Part shown: piece after piece, positions 18,805 to 27,063 of the stretch
Numbering within the stretch: position 1 is the stretch's first letter
Layout: each line of letters starts with the position of its first letter
Source: Taishania sp964580465
GTDB lineage: Bacteria > Bacteroidota > Bacteroidia > Flavobacteriales_D > Crocinitomicaceae
Assembly (NCBI GenBank): GCA_964580465.1
Contig: CAZOKJ010000007.1
Coordinates: 24,992-88,991, forward strand
Direction of reading: 5' to 3'
Length of the DNA stretch: 64,000 bases
The notes under the pieces: generated by a model
Seen by the model: the letters and a program-made list of their open reading frames with translations, nothing else
What the model was told of the DNA's origin: nothing
The model's database searches: none
Program-made: the position numbers and the translations under genes

Positions 18805-19906
18805 TGGTAAATTGTATTCATGGGGAAGTAATGCAGGACAAATGCTAGGAATGGGTTCTTCATCAACAACAAATCCTTTTTATATGGGACGTGGATTAAA
18901 TAGCAATGATGTATTACTAGCTGTTGAAACAGGTGGACACACAACAATGATTGTGCGTGAATGCACCTTTAAATATGGTTATTTAGGGCACCGAGTTCAT
19001 GGAAGTATGGGAGATGGAACTTCAACTAATACAAATGAAAGTACATTTAACTTCTCTAATACAGCGGTTATCAACTTATGTGGTGCACCTACAGCTCCTA
19101 TTATAAAAGATTTGAAAATGTGTGCAGGCTTAGGTCAATCTGTAAATTTGAATAATGCATTTATTGGCAATGTTCCTACTGGTGAAACGTTGGTTTGGAA
19201 AGATGCAAATGGCAATCCTGTAACCGACTTTGTCGTTAATGGAGAGGCTAATTTTACTGCTTCATTTACAGGAGGTTTGTGTTCAAATAACCCAACATCA
19301 ACAGTAACGGTATCTTTCTATAAAGAAACAGATCAACCACAATATGATCAATGTTTGGTTATTTTAGGTAAAGATTTGACTCAATTTGCTGCACAATGTG
19401 AGGGTGGAATGGTGAATTTGTCTTGGAATACGGAATCTGAAAAAAACTTAAATCGTTTTGAAGTGGAACGCTCTATTGACGGATTGAATTGGGAGTATGT
19501 AACAACTGTTGGTGCTACGGGTAATTCTAAATCAACTAAGAGCTACGCCGCACGTGATTTCACTACAAGTGAAACAACTTACTACCGTTTGAAAGTTGTT
19601 GATGTAGATGGTTTCTATGAGCATTCTTATTCTATCGTTAACAATTGTAAATCAGTTGCTTTAAGTTGTACTGTTTTCCCAGTGCCTGCTTCAGATTACG
19701 TAACTGTTGTAATTGGTTCAGAAGAGAATACTGCGGTAAACGCTACTATTGTTGATATGAATGGTAGAACTGTTTACTCTGAAGCCATTCAATTGGTGAA
19801 AGGAACAAATTCTTTCAAAGTGAACGTTCAAGACATGAATCAAGGTGTTTATTTCTTGCACATTGATAATAAAGATTTCACACCAGTTAAATTGGTAATT
19901 CAATAA
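18805..19906 (+). CDS. T9SS-exported RCC1-repeat protein, C-terminal part
   Basis: About 367 residues remain after the gap. First come the end of the RCC1 region (YSWGSNAGQMLGMG; VETGGHTTMIVRE), then an Ig-like stretch. A fibronectin-like region follows, typical of the approach to T9SS signals (NRFEVERSIDGLNWEYV; TYYRLKVVDVDG). The C-terminal sorting domain begins at CTVFPVPASDYVTV and ends in TPVKLVIQ. The protein should be exported by T9SS and displayed on the surface. An RCC1 propeller in bacteria usually means protein binding; the partner is unknown. A strong terminator follows. Confidence 0.8.
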
Positions 19907-19924
19907 ATAAAATTAATTTTTTTG

Positions 19925-19955
19925 AAGGGCTTACATTTTGTAAGCCCTTTTTTTG
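19925..19955 (+). terminator. Rho-independent terminator after the RCC1-type gene
   Basis: An 11-bp stem (19925-19935 with 19939-19949, AAGGGCTTACA / TGTAAGCCCTT) is followed by a run of T. Confidence 0.85.
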
Positions 19956-19979
19956 TAAAATTTTGCATATATTAGCTTC

Positions 19980-20381
19980 ATGAATAATAAGATATTTTTT
20001 CTTCTTTTGGTACTATTGGTGCTACCATTTTTGTCTTTTTCTCAGAAATCAGTCAAAGTTGGTCCGAAAATTGTATTTACAAAAACGGTGCACAATTATG
20101 GTACACTAAAGGCAGGAGCTAATGGAAAAGCAGTGTTTGCATTTACAAATACAGGAAATGCCCCTTTGTTGATTTCTAGCGTTTCTAAAAGTTGTGGTTG
20201 TATTTCGTCAGATTGGCCTTCGCAGCCTATTTTACCGGGGCAACAAGGGGAAATAGTACTTGTTTATGACACGAATAGAGAAGGAGCGTTTGAGAAATAT
20301 GCAACTGTTGCCTGCAATGCAATAAACGAATCGGTTGTTGCGTTAAAATTAAAAGGAAAAGTTGTCACAAAACAAAAATGA
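19980..20381 (+). CDS. DUF1573 (ASH-like) exported protein
   Basis: This 133-residue protein has a signal peptide (LLVLLVLPFLSFSQ) followed by one DUF1573 domain. The pattern is HNYGTLKAGANGKAVFAFTN, PLLISSVSKSCGCISSDWP and PGQQGEIVLVYDTN. The Cys-Gly-Cys stretch is typical of the family. DUF1573 domains are Ig-like and occur in Bacteroidota periplasmic proteins of unsettled function. It lies one base before a second gene of the same family on the same strand, and both precede the tmRNA gene. Confidence 0.85.
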   Translation: MNNKIFFLLLVLLVLPFLSFSQKSVKVGPKIVFTKTVHNYGTLKAGANGKAVFAFTNTGNAPLLISSVSKSCGCISSDWPSQPILPGQQGEIVLVYDTNREGAFEKYATVACNAINESVVALKLKGKVVTKQK

Positions 20382-20382
20382 C

Positions 20383-20760
20383 ATGAAATATTTGATATTC
20401 TTATTTATTTCATTTTTAGCCTTTGCAAGCATTGGCCAGGAAGCGAAATTTACGGTGGATAAAGCGACCCATAAATTTAAAGATACAGAAGAAGGCGTAT
20501 TATTAACACATGTTTTTCGAGTAACAAACACAGGAACAGCCCCATTAATCATCAAAGATTACCGCGTGGCTTGTCCTTGCACCAAAGTAGAGTTACCCAA
20601 ATCTCCTATTGCACCAGGTCAAACCATTGACATGAAAGTAAGTTTTGACACGAACGGCAAAAAAGAATGGCAAGATAGAGCAATTTTATTACAAACCAAC
20701 ACGAAGAAAAAAGAAGAAAAATTGCGAATTAAAGTTTATGTTTTGCCTAAAAATGGATGA
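20383..20760 (+). CDS. Second DUF1573 (ASH-like) exported protein
   Basis: The ATG at 20383 (MKYLIFLFISFLAF) is chosen because it opens a proper signal peptide; an upstream TTG in frame would overlap the previous gene. The product is 125 residues with the DUF1573 pattern HKFKDTEEGVLLTHVFRVTN, PLIIKDYRVACPCTKVELP and PGQTIDMKVSFDTNGK. It is a tandem paralogue of the gene before it, separated from it by a single base. Its own Cys pair is Cys-Pro-Cys rather than Cys-Gly-Cys. Confidence 0.85.
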   Translation: MKYLIFLFISFLAFASIGQEAKFTVDKATHKFKDTEEGVLLTHVFRVTNTGTAPLIIKDYRVACPCTKVELPKSPIAPGQTIDMKVSFDTNGKKEWQDRAILLQTNTKKKEEKLRIKVYVLPKNG

Positions 20761-20829
20761 TTTTTACCAAGAAGAGCAACTTTTTTATTAAATTTTCGTT
20801 AAATAGGTAGAAGGTATCTTCGTTTGATG

Positions 20830-20837
20830 TATCTTTG
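20830..20837 (+). promoter_or_regulatory. -7 promoter element of ssrA
   Basis: TATCTTTG matches TAnnTTTG and ends 11 bases before the mature tmRNA 5' end. No convincing TTTG -33 element was seen at the normal distance. Confidence 0.55.
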
Positions 20838-20848
20838 TACAACAGTTC

Positions 20849-21250
20849 GGGGTCGTATTGGATTTGACAGCGAATGCGACGACTGAGTGTAAGCATGTCG
20901 AGCGTTGTGGTGTGGCTCGTAAATCTCATGTCTCAAAAAATAAATGACAACACGTCATACGCACTTGCTGCTTAATTAACGGAATGTTAATGGAGCTTAA
21001 TCTGGCTGAAGCACAGTAGGTTAGACAAGTACTCTCTCTCAGATCTTGGCTCGATGGACTGAGAATACGGGAGTTCACCCATTCGAGCTGGCGTCAAATT
21101 TATCTCGGAGGCGACGTGAGATTTTTAGAGGTTAAGCGATGGTTTTGGGTGTTTCTGTCCGCATCATTGACGAAAAATAATCAGAAACTAAGCATGTAGA
21201 AGCCTTAGAAGTTCTTTGTTTGGACGAGGGTTCGAAACCCTCCGACTCCA
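20849..21250 (+). ncRNA. ssrA: Transfer-messenger RNA (tmRNA)
   Basis: tmRNA rescues stalled ribosomes and tags the unfinished protein. The 5' end GGGGTCG (20849-20855) pairs with CGACTCC (21243-21249) as the acceptor stem. The T-arm GAGGGTTCGAAACCCTC is intact, and the 3' CCA is not encoded (A21250 is followed by CG). The tag reading frame ends AAT GAC AAC ACG TCA TAC GCA CTT GCT GCT TAA (20943-20975). The tag C-terminus is therefore NDNTSYALAA, with the protease signal ALAA. The exact resume codon (AAT or GAC) is uncertain. It follows the DUF1573 genes and has its own -7 element and a terminator. Confidence 0.95.
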
Positions 21251-21265
21251 CGGATTACACAAATT

Positions 21266-21296
21266 AAAAAGGAAGCAGTAGTTTCCTTTTTTTGTT
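21266..21296 (+). terminator. Rho-independent terminator of ssrA
   Basis: A 9-bp stem (21266-21274 AAAAAGGAA with 21283-21291 TTCCTTTTT) with an 8-base loop is followed by T-rich sequence. Confidence 0.75.
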
Positions 21297-21300
21297 TTTA

Positions 21301-21445
21301 GTTTTTTTTCACGCAGAGGCCGCAAAGGTTTCCACGCAGAGTGTTACATTGAACTTGCTGAAGTGGCCGTGAAGGTTTCCACGCAGATGCCGCGAAGAAA
21401 TTTCTGCGTTCTTTGCGTCTTCTTAGCGCTCTTTGCGTGAAAACT
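21301..21445. repeat. Degenerate inverted repeat of CACGCAGAG / CTTTGCGTG units
   Basis: The left end TTTTCACGCAGAGGCCGCAAAG is mirrored by CTCTTTGCGTGAAAA at the right end (about 21429-21444). Internal units are GGTTTCCACGCAGA (twice, near 21328 and 21374), TTTCTGCGTTCTTTGCGT and TTAGCGCTCTTTGCGTG. Similar CACGCAGAG palindromes are scattered between genes in several environmental Bacteroidota. No ORF lies inside. The 287 bases between tmRNA and the MFS gene hold only this repeat and the promoter. Confidence 0.6.
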
Positions 21446-21510
21446 TAAGGAACGTAGCGACGCCTACTCTCTCTGTAACCTAAATCACAGAAAACATCTC
21501 AATTAAACCA

Positions 21511-21518
21511 TACCTTTG
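21511..21518 (+). promoter_or_regulatory. -7 promoter element of MFS gene
   Basis: TACCTTTG matches TAnnTTTG and lies 20 bases before the start codon. No TTTG -33 element was seen. Confidence 0.5.
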
Positions 21519-21537
21519 CCGTTTATATAATTGTCTT

Positions 21538-22743
21538 ATGATTGAAAAAATACAGTTAGGACTTAAGGAAAATTGGAAGCAGTTTACCATTTTAGTGATT
21601 ATCAACGGGTTTGTTGGTGGAATGGTTGGTATGGAGCGAACGATTTTTCCTCAATTTGCAGAGTCTGTCTTTGGTGTGGCATCTAAAACTGCTGTTCTTT
21701 CTTTCATTATAGCGTTTGGGATTTCGAAAGCAGTTGCTAACTATTACACAGGGCGATTAGCAAATAAAATTGGAAGAAAAAATCTGTTAGTTTTGGGTTG
21801 GTTGCTAGCGATACCTGTGCCACTATTGCTTATTTATGCAACGCATTGGTCGTGGGTTGTTGCTGCGAATGTCTTGTTGGGAATAAGTCAAGGTTTGACT
21901 TGGAGCAGTACTGTTGTGATGAAAATTGATCTGGTTGGTGAGAGAAACCGTGGGTTGGCTATGGGACTAAACGAATTTGCAGGTTATTTTGCTGTTGGTT
22001 TAGTTGCTTTTTTTACTGGGTTCATCGCCAATAATTATGGTGTAGTTCCTTATCCTTTTTACTTAGGTTTATTAATTGCTGTTTTGGGGCTTTTGCTAAG
22101 TTTATTTTGGGTGAAAGACACGCATAATTTTGTAAAAATAGAAAGTCAGTCAAATACTAAAACTGCTTTTCAAAATGTTTTTAAAGAAACGACTTTTACT
22201 AATAAAACTTTGAGTGCTGTGACACAAGCAGGATTTGTGAACAACCTAAACGATGGAATGATTTGGGGTTTACTTCCGATGGTTTTGTTCTCTTTGAATT
22301 ACGATGTTAAAACTATAGGATTTGTTACAGCCATTTATCCAACTGTTTGGGGTATTGGTCAACTTTTTACCGGTAAAATGTCAGACCATTTTTCAAAGAA
22401 AAAAATGCTTTTTTGGGGAATGTTTCTACAAGGTGTGGCCATTATTTACATTCCTTTAAGCAATAACTTCTATGAATTAGTTTCTATTTCCGCTATTTTA
22501 GGATTTGGAACAGCTTTGGTTTATCCCACTTTTTTATCGACTATTGCTCAAACTACTAGTCCCAATCAACGAGCTGAAAGTATTGGTGTTTTTCGTCTTT
22601 GGCGCGATTTGGGTTATGCTTTCGGTGCTGTTATTTCCGGAATAACGGCTGATTTGTTTGGGGTAGAATATGCCATTGTTTTAATTGGGTTAATAACACT
22701 AGTATCCTCGGCAATCATACAAGTGAGAATGCCTAAGATATAA
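21538..22743 (+). CDS. Major facilitator superfamily transporter
   Basis: This 401-residue inner-membrane protein has about 12 predicted spans. It carries the MFS loop 2-3 motif in variant form (YYTGRLANKIGRKNLL), the mirrored motif in the second half (LFTGKMSDHFSKKKML) and the TM5-like GLNEFAGYFAVGL. It is probably a proton-coupled efflux or uptake carrier. The substrate cannot be deduced, and the neighbours give no hint. It is a single-gene unit convergent with the beta-barrel gene. Confidence 0.9.
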   Translation: MIEKIQLGLKENWKQFTILVIINGFVGGMVGMERTIFPQFAESVFGVASKTAVLSFIIAFGISKAVANYYTGRLANKIGRKNLLVLGWLLAIPVPLLLIYATHWSWVVAANVLLGISQGLTWSSTVVMKIDLVGERNRGLAMGLNEFAGYFAVGLVAFFTGFIANNYGVVPYPFYLGLLIAVLGLLLSLFWVKDTHNFVKIESQSNTKTAFQNVFKETTFTNKTLSAVTQAGFVNNLNDGMIWGLLPMVLFSLNYDVKTIGFVTAIYPTVWGIGQLFTGKMSDHFSKKKMLFWGMFLQGVAIIYIPLSNNFYELVSISAILGFGTALVYPTFLSTIAQTTSPNQRAESIGVFRLWRDLGYAFGAVISGITADLFGVEYAIVLIGLITLVSSAIIQVRMPKI

Positions 22744-22763
22744 TGAAAAACCATTAAATCAAC

Positions 22764-23639
22764 CTACCAATTTGGACAGGTATTGCAATTGTTTTTTGAT
22801 TTTATGTAAAACATTGCACCGAAAACGCCATTGATTTCCATGAAACCAAAAGTTTGGCGAGCGCGTGCTGTTGCATCATTTGGACGTGTTTTTACATTCA
22901 CTTGATGCATAAATCCACCTCCGTATCCAAATTGAAAGAAAATATGTTGAAAAAACTCTAGACGTGCTTGCACATTCGCAGAAACACCATAACCAGAGAG
23001 TGAAATCGTACGCATATCATTTTGTCCAGCGAAACGAAAATCGTTGTAAGACAAGATTCCACCTGTTGACACACCAAAGTTCGTGCTGACTCCAAACCAT
23101 CCACCTGGCGTTTCATACCATTGTTTAGAATACATTACTTCCGCTCTGATGTAGTTCAAACCATCTGAGTTTTCATAGTGAAATTTTGTTCTGTCTGTCA
23201 CATAAATTACATTGTTGTAATCACCAGAAAGGGACGTTACATTATCCACTCCAGGATCAACATGTCCAGATAATTTCACTTGATTGTTATCTGCAAAAAT
23301 GTATTTCATGTGGTCATAACCCAATGAAACCGCCCAATTATCTTTAAAATAGTAACCCATTCGGATATTAAATTGCGGAATGGTGATTTTAACAGGATTG
23401 ATATAATCCCAACTTAACTTAGCGGGATTATCATGTGCTCTCGCCTCTGCCATTGTGAAATCGTAACCTTTTCCAAAGAAACGGATATTGCTTTTCGTGT
23501 ACATTGATCGATTGTATCCCCAATACGCATACAGCATTCTTTTTCCGTCTTCTTTATGATTTCGGTGTTGCTGTTTTTTTTGACTCCAGCCAGAGAAAAT
23601 GATGAATGTAATAAAAGTAAAAGTTAGTACCTGTTTCAT
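22764..23639 (-). CDS. Predicted outer-membrane beta-barrel protein of unknown function
   Basis: A 291-residue protein with a signal peptide ending near FSGWSQ. Alternating aromatic strands are typical of outer-membrane barrels (RMGYYFKDNWAVSLGYDHMKYIF; WFGVSTNFGVSTGGILSY; ARLEFFQHIFFQFGYGGGFMH). The C-terminus carries two Cys (NNCNTCPNW). It starts directly after the stop codon of the pseudouridine synthase gene with no gap, so the two are co-transcribed. I do not recognise the family. Confidence 0.7.
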   Translation of the reverse strand: MKQVLTFTFITFIIFSGWSQKKQQHRNHKEDGKRMLYAYWGYNRSMYTKSNIRFFGKGYDFTMAEARAHDNPAKLSWDYINPVKITIPQFNIRMGYYFKDNWAVSLGYDHMKYIFADNNQVKLSGHVDPGVDNVTSLSGDYNNVIYVTDRTKFHYENSDGLNYIRAEVMYSKQWYETPGGWFGVSTNFGVSTGGILSYNDFRFAGQNDMRTISLSGYGVSANVQARLEFFQHIFFQFGYGGGFMHQVNVKTRPNDATARARQTFGFMEINGVFGAMFYIKSKNNCNTCPNW

Positions 23640-24602
23640 TTAGCTCATTTTTAAGAATGCAACCTCTTTTTCTGTCAAGTGGCGATAATATCCACGTGGC
23701 AAATCTTTTTTCGTTAGGCCAGAGAATGTTACACGGTCCAACTTAACCACTTTATAACCAATTGCTTCAAATGTTCTTCTTACGATTTGATTTTTTCCGC
23801 CGATAATTTCTACGCCCAATTGTCGAGGAGAACCTTTGACAAATTCAACTTTTTCAAAACGAGAAGTTCCATCTTCCATTTCAATTCCTTTCAAAAGACG
23901 TTCTTTGTCTTCTACGTTAAAAGGTTTATCTAGTTCAACATCAAACAGTTGTGTTGATCTATGGCGAGGGTGTGTTAATTTTTTGGCCATGTCTCCGTCA
24001 TTTGTAAACAATAGCAAACCTGTTGTTTCTTTATCTAATCGTCCGACAGGGTAAACACGTTCTTTGCACGCATTTTTTACCAATGACATGACTGTTTTCC
24101 TTCCAAAAGGATCGTCAGAACTTGTGATAAAACCTTTCGGTTTATTTAACAGTACATATCTTTTTGTTTCAGTTTTGATGGTTTCGTTGTCGTATTTTAC
24201 TACGTCAGTAGGCCCAATTTTATATCCTAATTCGGTAACGATTACACCATTTACAGAAACCACACCTGTGGCAATCAAAACATCTGCTTCACGACGAGAG
24301 CAAATTCCTGCATTTGATAGGTATTTATTCAATCGAACAGCATCTTCATTGAAACTTGGTAGTGGGTCACCTTTTTTGAAACTATTTTTAAAATCTACGT
24401 ACTTACTTTTAGATTTTAACGCTTTTCCTGTCAAGGTTTTTCCTTTTGGTGCAGTTGTTCCCGTACCTTGTTTTGTTGATTTTTCAGCAAAAGATTTTCC
24501 TTTTTTTGAAGCGTTATCCTTACTTTTGCTAACTGATCCCTTGCCAGTTACTGGTTTTACTTTTCCGGTTCTTGTTGTGTTTCCGGTTTTTTTTGTGTTC
24601 AT
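23640..24602 (-). CDS. rluB: rRNA pseudouridine synthase, RsuA/RluB type
   Basis: A 320-residue protein. A low-complexity Lys/Ser/Thr/Gly-rich N-terminal tail of about 85 residues, as often seen in Bacteroidota, precedes an S4 RNA-binding domain (VRLNKYLSNAGICSRREAD). The catalytic domain follows, with the active-site Asp motif VGRLDKETTGLLLFTNDGD and the RsuA-family end IIGGKNQIVRRTFEAIGY. It isomerises a uridine of 23S or 16S rRNA; the exact position is inferred by family only. Its gene is immediately followed by the beta-barrel gene. Confidence 0.9.
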   Translation of the reverse strand: MNTKKTGNTTRTGKVKPVTGKGSVSKSKDNASKKGKSFAEKSTKQGTGTTAPKGKTLTGKALKSKSKYVDFKNSFKKGDPLPSFNEDAVRLNKYLSNAGICSRREADVLIATGVVSVNGVIVTELGYKIGPTDVVKYDNETIKTETKRYVLLNKPKGFITSSDDPFGRKTVMSLVKNACKERVYPVGRLDKETTGLLLFTNDGDMAKKLTHPRHRSTQLFDVELDKPFNVEDKERLLKGIEMEDGTSRFEKVEFVKGSPRQLGVEIIGGKNQIVRRTFEAIGYKVVKLDRVTFSGLTKKDLPRGYYRHLTEKEVAFLKMS

Positions 24603-24761
24603 CTCGAGCAGAATTAAAACGCAAAGTTACGTTATATTATAATACGATAGTCAATTTTTTTTAGATTTTAATAAGTAATGATTAACGTGAGTAATTTATG
24701 CTTTTTTTCATGTTAGAATGTTTATTTTTTTAGTCATTTATTTGTTTTATCTGTATTTTTT

Positions 24762-24774
24762 TTCTAAATTAGAA
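24762..24774. promoter_or_regulatory. Palindrome TTCTAA-A-TTAGAA upstream of the winged-helix regulator
   Basis: TTCTAA and TTAGAA flank a single A, about 57 bases before the regulator start, and one more TTAGAA half-site lies at 24713. It could be an autoregulatory operator. The surrounding sequence is very AT-rich, so chance is possible. Confidence 0.3.
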
Positions 24775-24830
24775 TACAAATCAGCCTGATAATTGATTTT
24801 TTTTACTTTTTACAATTTAAATTTACTACT

Positions 24831-25256
24831 ATGGGTGCACCTAAATACCAAATTTATGATGAAATGGAGGTAATGATTTCAATGCTTTTTAAGTCATTTT
24901 CAACTCCAGCTAGGGCAAAAATCATGTTGATTCTAACGTCGGAAGGCGGTATCGGCATGACACAAAAAGAATTACAACAAGAAATAGGCTTGTCTCAATC
25001 GACAATCTCAGAACATTTGTCAGTTATGAAAGATAGTGGTGTTTTAGAAACATCTCTGGTTTTTGACCGAGTTGAGAAAAAAAGTTGCTTAATGTACAAG
25101 GTTAGTGCAATGGCGACTCAAAAATTTATTGAGTTTGGTCAACATTTGAAAAAGGTAGAGCATCTTATGTCACATTCTGACTATGAGAAGTTATCCGCTT
25201 TTTTTGAAATGTTTAGTAAGAGACTGGAACGAGTCAGTTTTATTAGGTTTTCGTAG
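24831..25256 (+). CDS. ArsR-like winged-helix transcriptional regulator
   Basis: This 141-residue protein has a winged-helix DNA-binding domain: FSTPARAKIMLILTSEGG, then the recognition helix region MTQKELQQEIGLSQSTISEHLSVMKDSGVLE, then a wing with a Cys (KKSCLMYKVS). The C-terminal helices lack a clear metal-binding Cys cluster. It probably represses or activates nearby genes. The His-rich membrane protein gene at 25573-26790 is the only gene downstream, in convergent orientation. A TTCTAA palindrome upstream may be its own site. What it senses is unknown. Confidence 0.75.
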   Translation: MGAPKYQIYDEMEVMISMLFKSFSTPARAKIMLILTSEGGIGMTQKELQQEIGLSQSTISEHLSVMKDSGVLETSLVFDRVEKKSCLMYKVSAMATQKFIEFGQHLKKVEHLMSHSDYEKLSAFFEMFSKRLERVSFIRFS

Positions 25257-25572
25257 TTCTATCTTCTTTTAGGAGGTTATAGTATTTGTTTTTTGTCCTT
25301 CATATATCTATGGAGGTAGCATTTCTATTGTGTAAATTCTAGATTTTGAAAGAAAAAAAATGAATTTAGAGATTTAGTGGTTGTTTTTTTCTTTTTTTGA
25401 GGTTTGGGATGGATAGAAAAAATGATAATGAGTGGAGATGGGTGTTGTTTTACCATTATCTTAGGTGTGTTTTTATTTGTTTATTGGCGTATCGGTATAT
25501 GCCGATATGGCAATAATCCGAAACCCCGACTTTGTTAACTAATAACCTGTTTCAATTCTTAGCCTCGCATCT
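25257..25572. other. Gene-free stretch with an 18-bp palindrome
   Basis: This is AT-rich sequence between the convergent regulator and membrane-protein genes. The only structure seen is a dyad at 25490-25507 (TATCGGTAT / ATGCCGATA, one G-T mismatch). It is not followed by a T run, so it is not a normal terminator. No credible ORF is present. Confidence 0.5.
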
Positions 25573-26790
25573 CTATTTTTTCGAAGTTTGCGAAAAATAC
25601 AACCCAATAGCCCCAATTAATAAACAAGTTGCAGCGATTAACAACATACCATTGGTACCTAGAACGATGATACTCGAAATCCAAGTCACACTTTGTAAAA
25701 GTAAAGCAGTTTGATTGATTATAAACCCTATAAAAAAGATTCCAATTGCTCTTTTTGCTAATGAGTTTGTTTGTAAGTAACCTTTTGAAAATAAGTAGGC
25801 AAAGATGAAGAAAGTAAAAGCGCCAAGCAAAACCATGTGTAGATACGCTATAATGACTGGTCGACATGAAAAAACAATTTCATATAATTGTGGAACTATG
25901 GAAAAAGCTTGAAGAATAAATTTGGTGCTTATAAATAAGATGGCCAACCAAACGGTATAAGTAACCCATTTTGGAAGATTGTTTGCTAATTGTTTTTCTT
26001 TTAAATGTGGATACAGTTTTGCGAGAATACCAAACCAACCTATTAATTGTAAAGCCACGACAAATGCGGAAAGTATATGTGCCCATTCTGGAAGTTCCAT
26101 CCACAAAATGGATAAAAGATAAGCTGGTATGCTAGTAAGGGATAAGCTAAGAAAATAAGGTTTTATTTCTTTAAAAGTTATTGGAAACGATGCGATAACT
26201 AATGCCATTGCTGCAAAGAAAAACCAACCATTGTACTGCAAGTGTAAGTACAAGTAAATGGCCGCATTCATTAGTTCTTGACTCATGTTTTTGCTTGCCA
26301 TTAAGTAAGCTATTGAAAAAGGGCCTGCAGCTGAGAGCGTGTTTAATAATAATGCTGTAATTGCCCACGGTTTAAAATGAGTTTCTTTAGCTAATTCTTT
26401 CGCGTCTTTTAGATATCTGTATGTGTAAGCAAAAGCTGCAATTAATGATAGGGTAGAAAAAGCAATGGAAAACCCTTTGTATCCTTGTATGGTGAATGCA
26501 ATAAGCATTCCATAAGCTGCAATAAGATTAAGAATGATTAAGTTGCGGTATTTTTTTTCTTTGCTTACGCTTAAGTGTGGAAGAATTTGTAACGCCAAAC
26601 CTGTGTAAAGTATGTGACTTATCCAACCAGAAAATGCAAAGTGTGAATGCGCGTGCAATAAAAATTTGTGATTAAATAAAGGCAGCGAAAACTCGGCTTT
26701 GTAGCGCATTAAAGTCCCAAACATGGCAACGAGTACAAGGTTGATAAGACCTAATTTAAACCACTTATGAAGAGAATATCCGTTCTGCAT
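25573..26790 (-). CDS. His-rich polytopic membrane protein, possibly heme-copper-oxidase-like
   Basis: This 405-residue protein has about 12 predicted membrane spans. It has several intramembrane His: HKFLLHAHSHFAFSGWISH, IYLYLHLQYNGWFFFAA and PVIIAYLHMVLLG. These resemble heme- and Cu-ligand helices of heme-copper oxidase subunit I or NnrS-type NO-related proteins, but the spacing is not diagnostic. Similar proteins in Bacteroidota are usually left as hypothetical or cytochrome-oxidase-like. The neighbours are a winged-helix regulator and an acyl-CoA synthetase with an FNR-like site, which would suit a redox or NO role. A good promoter lies upstream. The function is not established. Confidence 0.6.
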   Translation of the reverse strand: MQNGYSLHKWFKLGLINLVLVAMFGTLMRYKAEFSLPLFNHKFLLHAHSHFAFSGWISHILYTGLALQILPHLSVSKEKKYRNLIILNLIAAYGMLIAFTIQGYKGFSIAFSTLSLIAAFAYTYRYLKDAKELAKETHFKPWAITALLLNTLSAAGPFSIAYLMASKNMSQELMNAAIYLYLHLQYNGWFFFAAMALVIASFPITFKEIKPYFLSLSLTSIPAYLLSILWMELPEWAHILSAFVVALQLIGWFGILAKLYPHLKEKQLANNLPKWVTYTVWLAILFISTKFILQAFSIVPQLYEIVFSCRPVIIAYLHMVLLGAFTFFIFAYLFSKGYLQTNSLAKRAIGIFFIGFIINQTALLLQSVTWISSIIVLGTNGMLLIAATCLLIGAIGLYFSQTSKK

Positions 26791-26840
26791 CTAATCTTTC
26801 TTTACTCTTTAAAGGAGTTTTATCCTTATTTTTATTTAGA

Positions 26841-26872
26841 CAAAATTAACGTAAAAATGAATTGTATGCAAG
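26841..26872 (-). promoter_or_regulatory. Promoter of the His-rich membrane protein gene
   Basis: On the minus strand, CTTG (26872-26869), a 20-base spacer and TAATTTTG (26848-26841) match the Bacteroidota -33/-7 pattern with one mismatch. The start codon is about 50 bases downstream. Confidence 0.5.
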
Positions 26873-27063
26873 GCTTTGTGAAATCTTTTGTTTTCGAAAA
26901 GAAATAAAGAATTGATAAAAACACTTACTAAAATTAAAATTGTTGATTTTGAGTGATATATATTAAAAAAAATGCTGAGAATAAACACATTCTGTTTGTT
27001 TACCCTCAGTTTTTATTTGTCCTTGTTATTATTGAAATTAACCTAGTTCTTAACTAGCTAGTA

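Noticed and set aside
20747..20929. 60-codon minus-strand ORF overlapping the tmRNA 5' end
   Set aside because: The interval is occupied by ssrA and its promoter on the other strand.
24064..24642. 192-codon plus-strand ORF opposite rluB
   Set aside because: It mirrors the Lys/Ser-rich coding sequence of the pseudouridine synthase and has no recognisable domain or promoter; it is an antisense shadow.
25490..25507. Palindrome TATCGGTAT/ATGCCGATA as a terminator
   Set aside because: No T run follows on either strand and the stem is short; kept only as a note in the intergenic feature.
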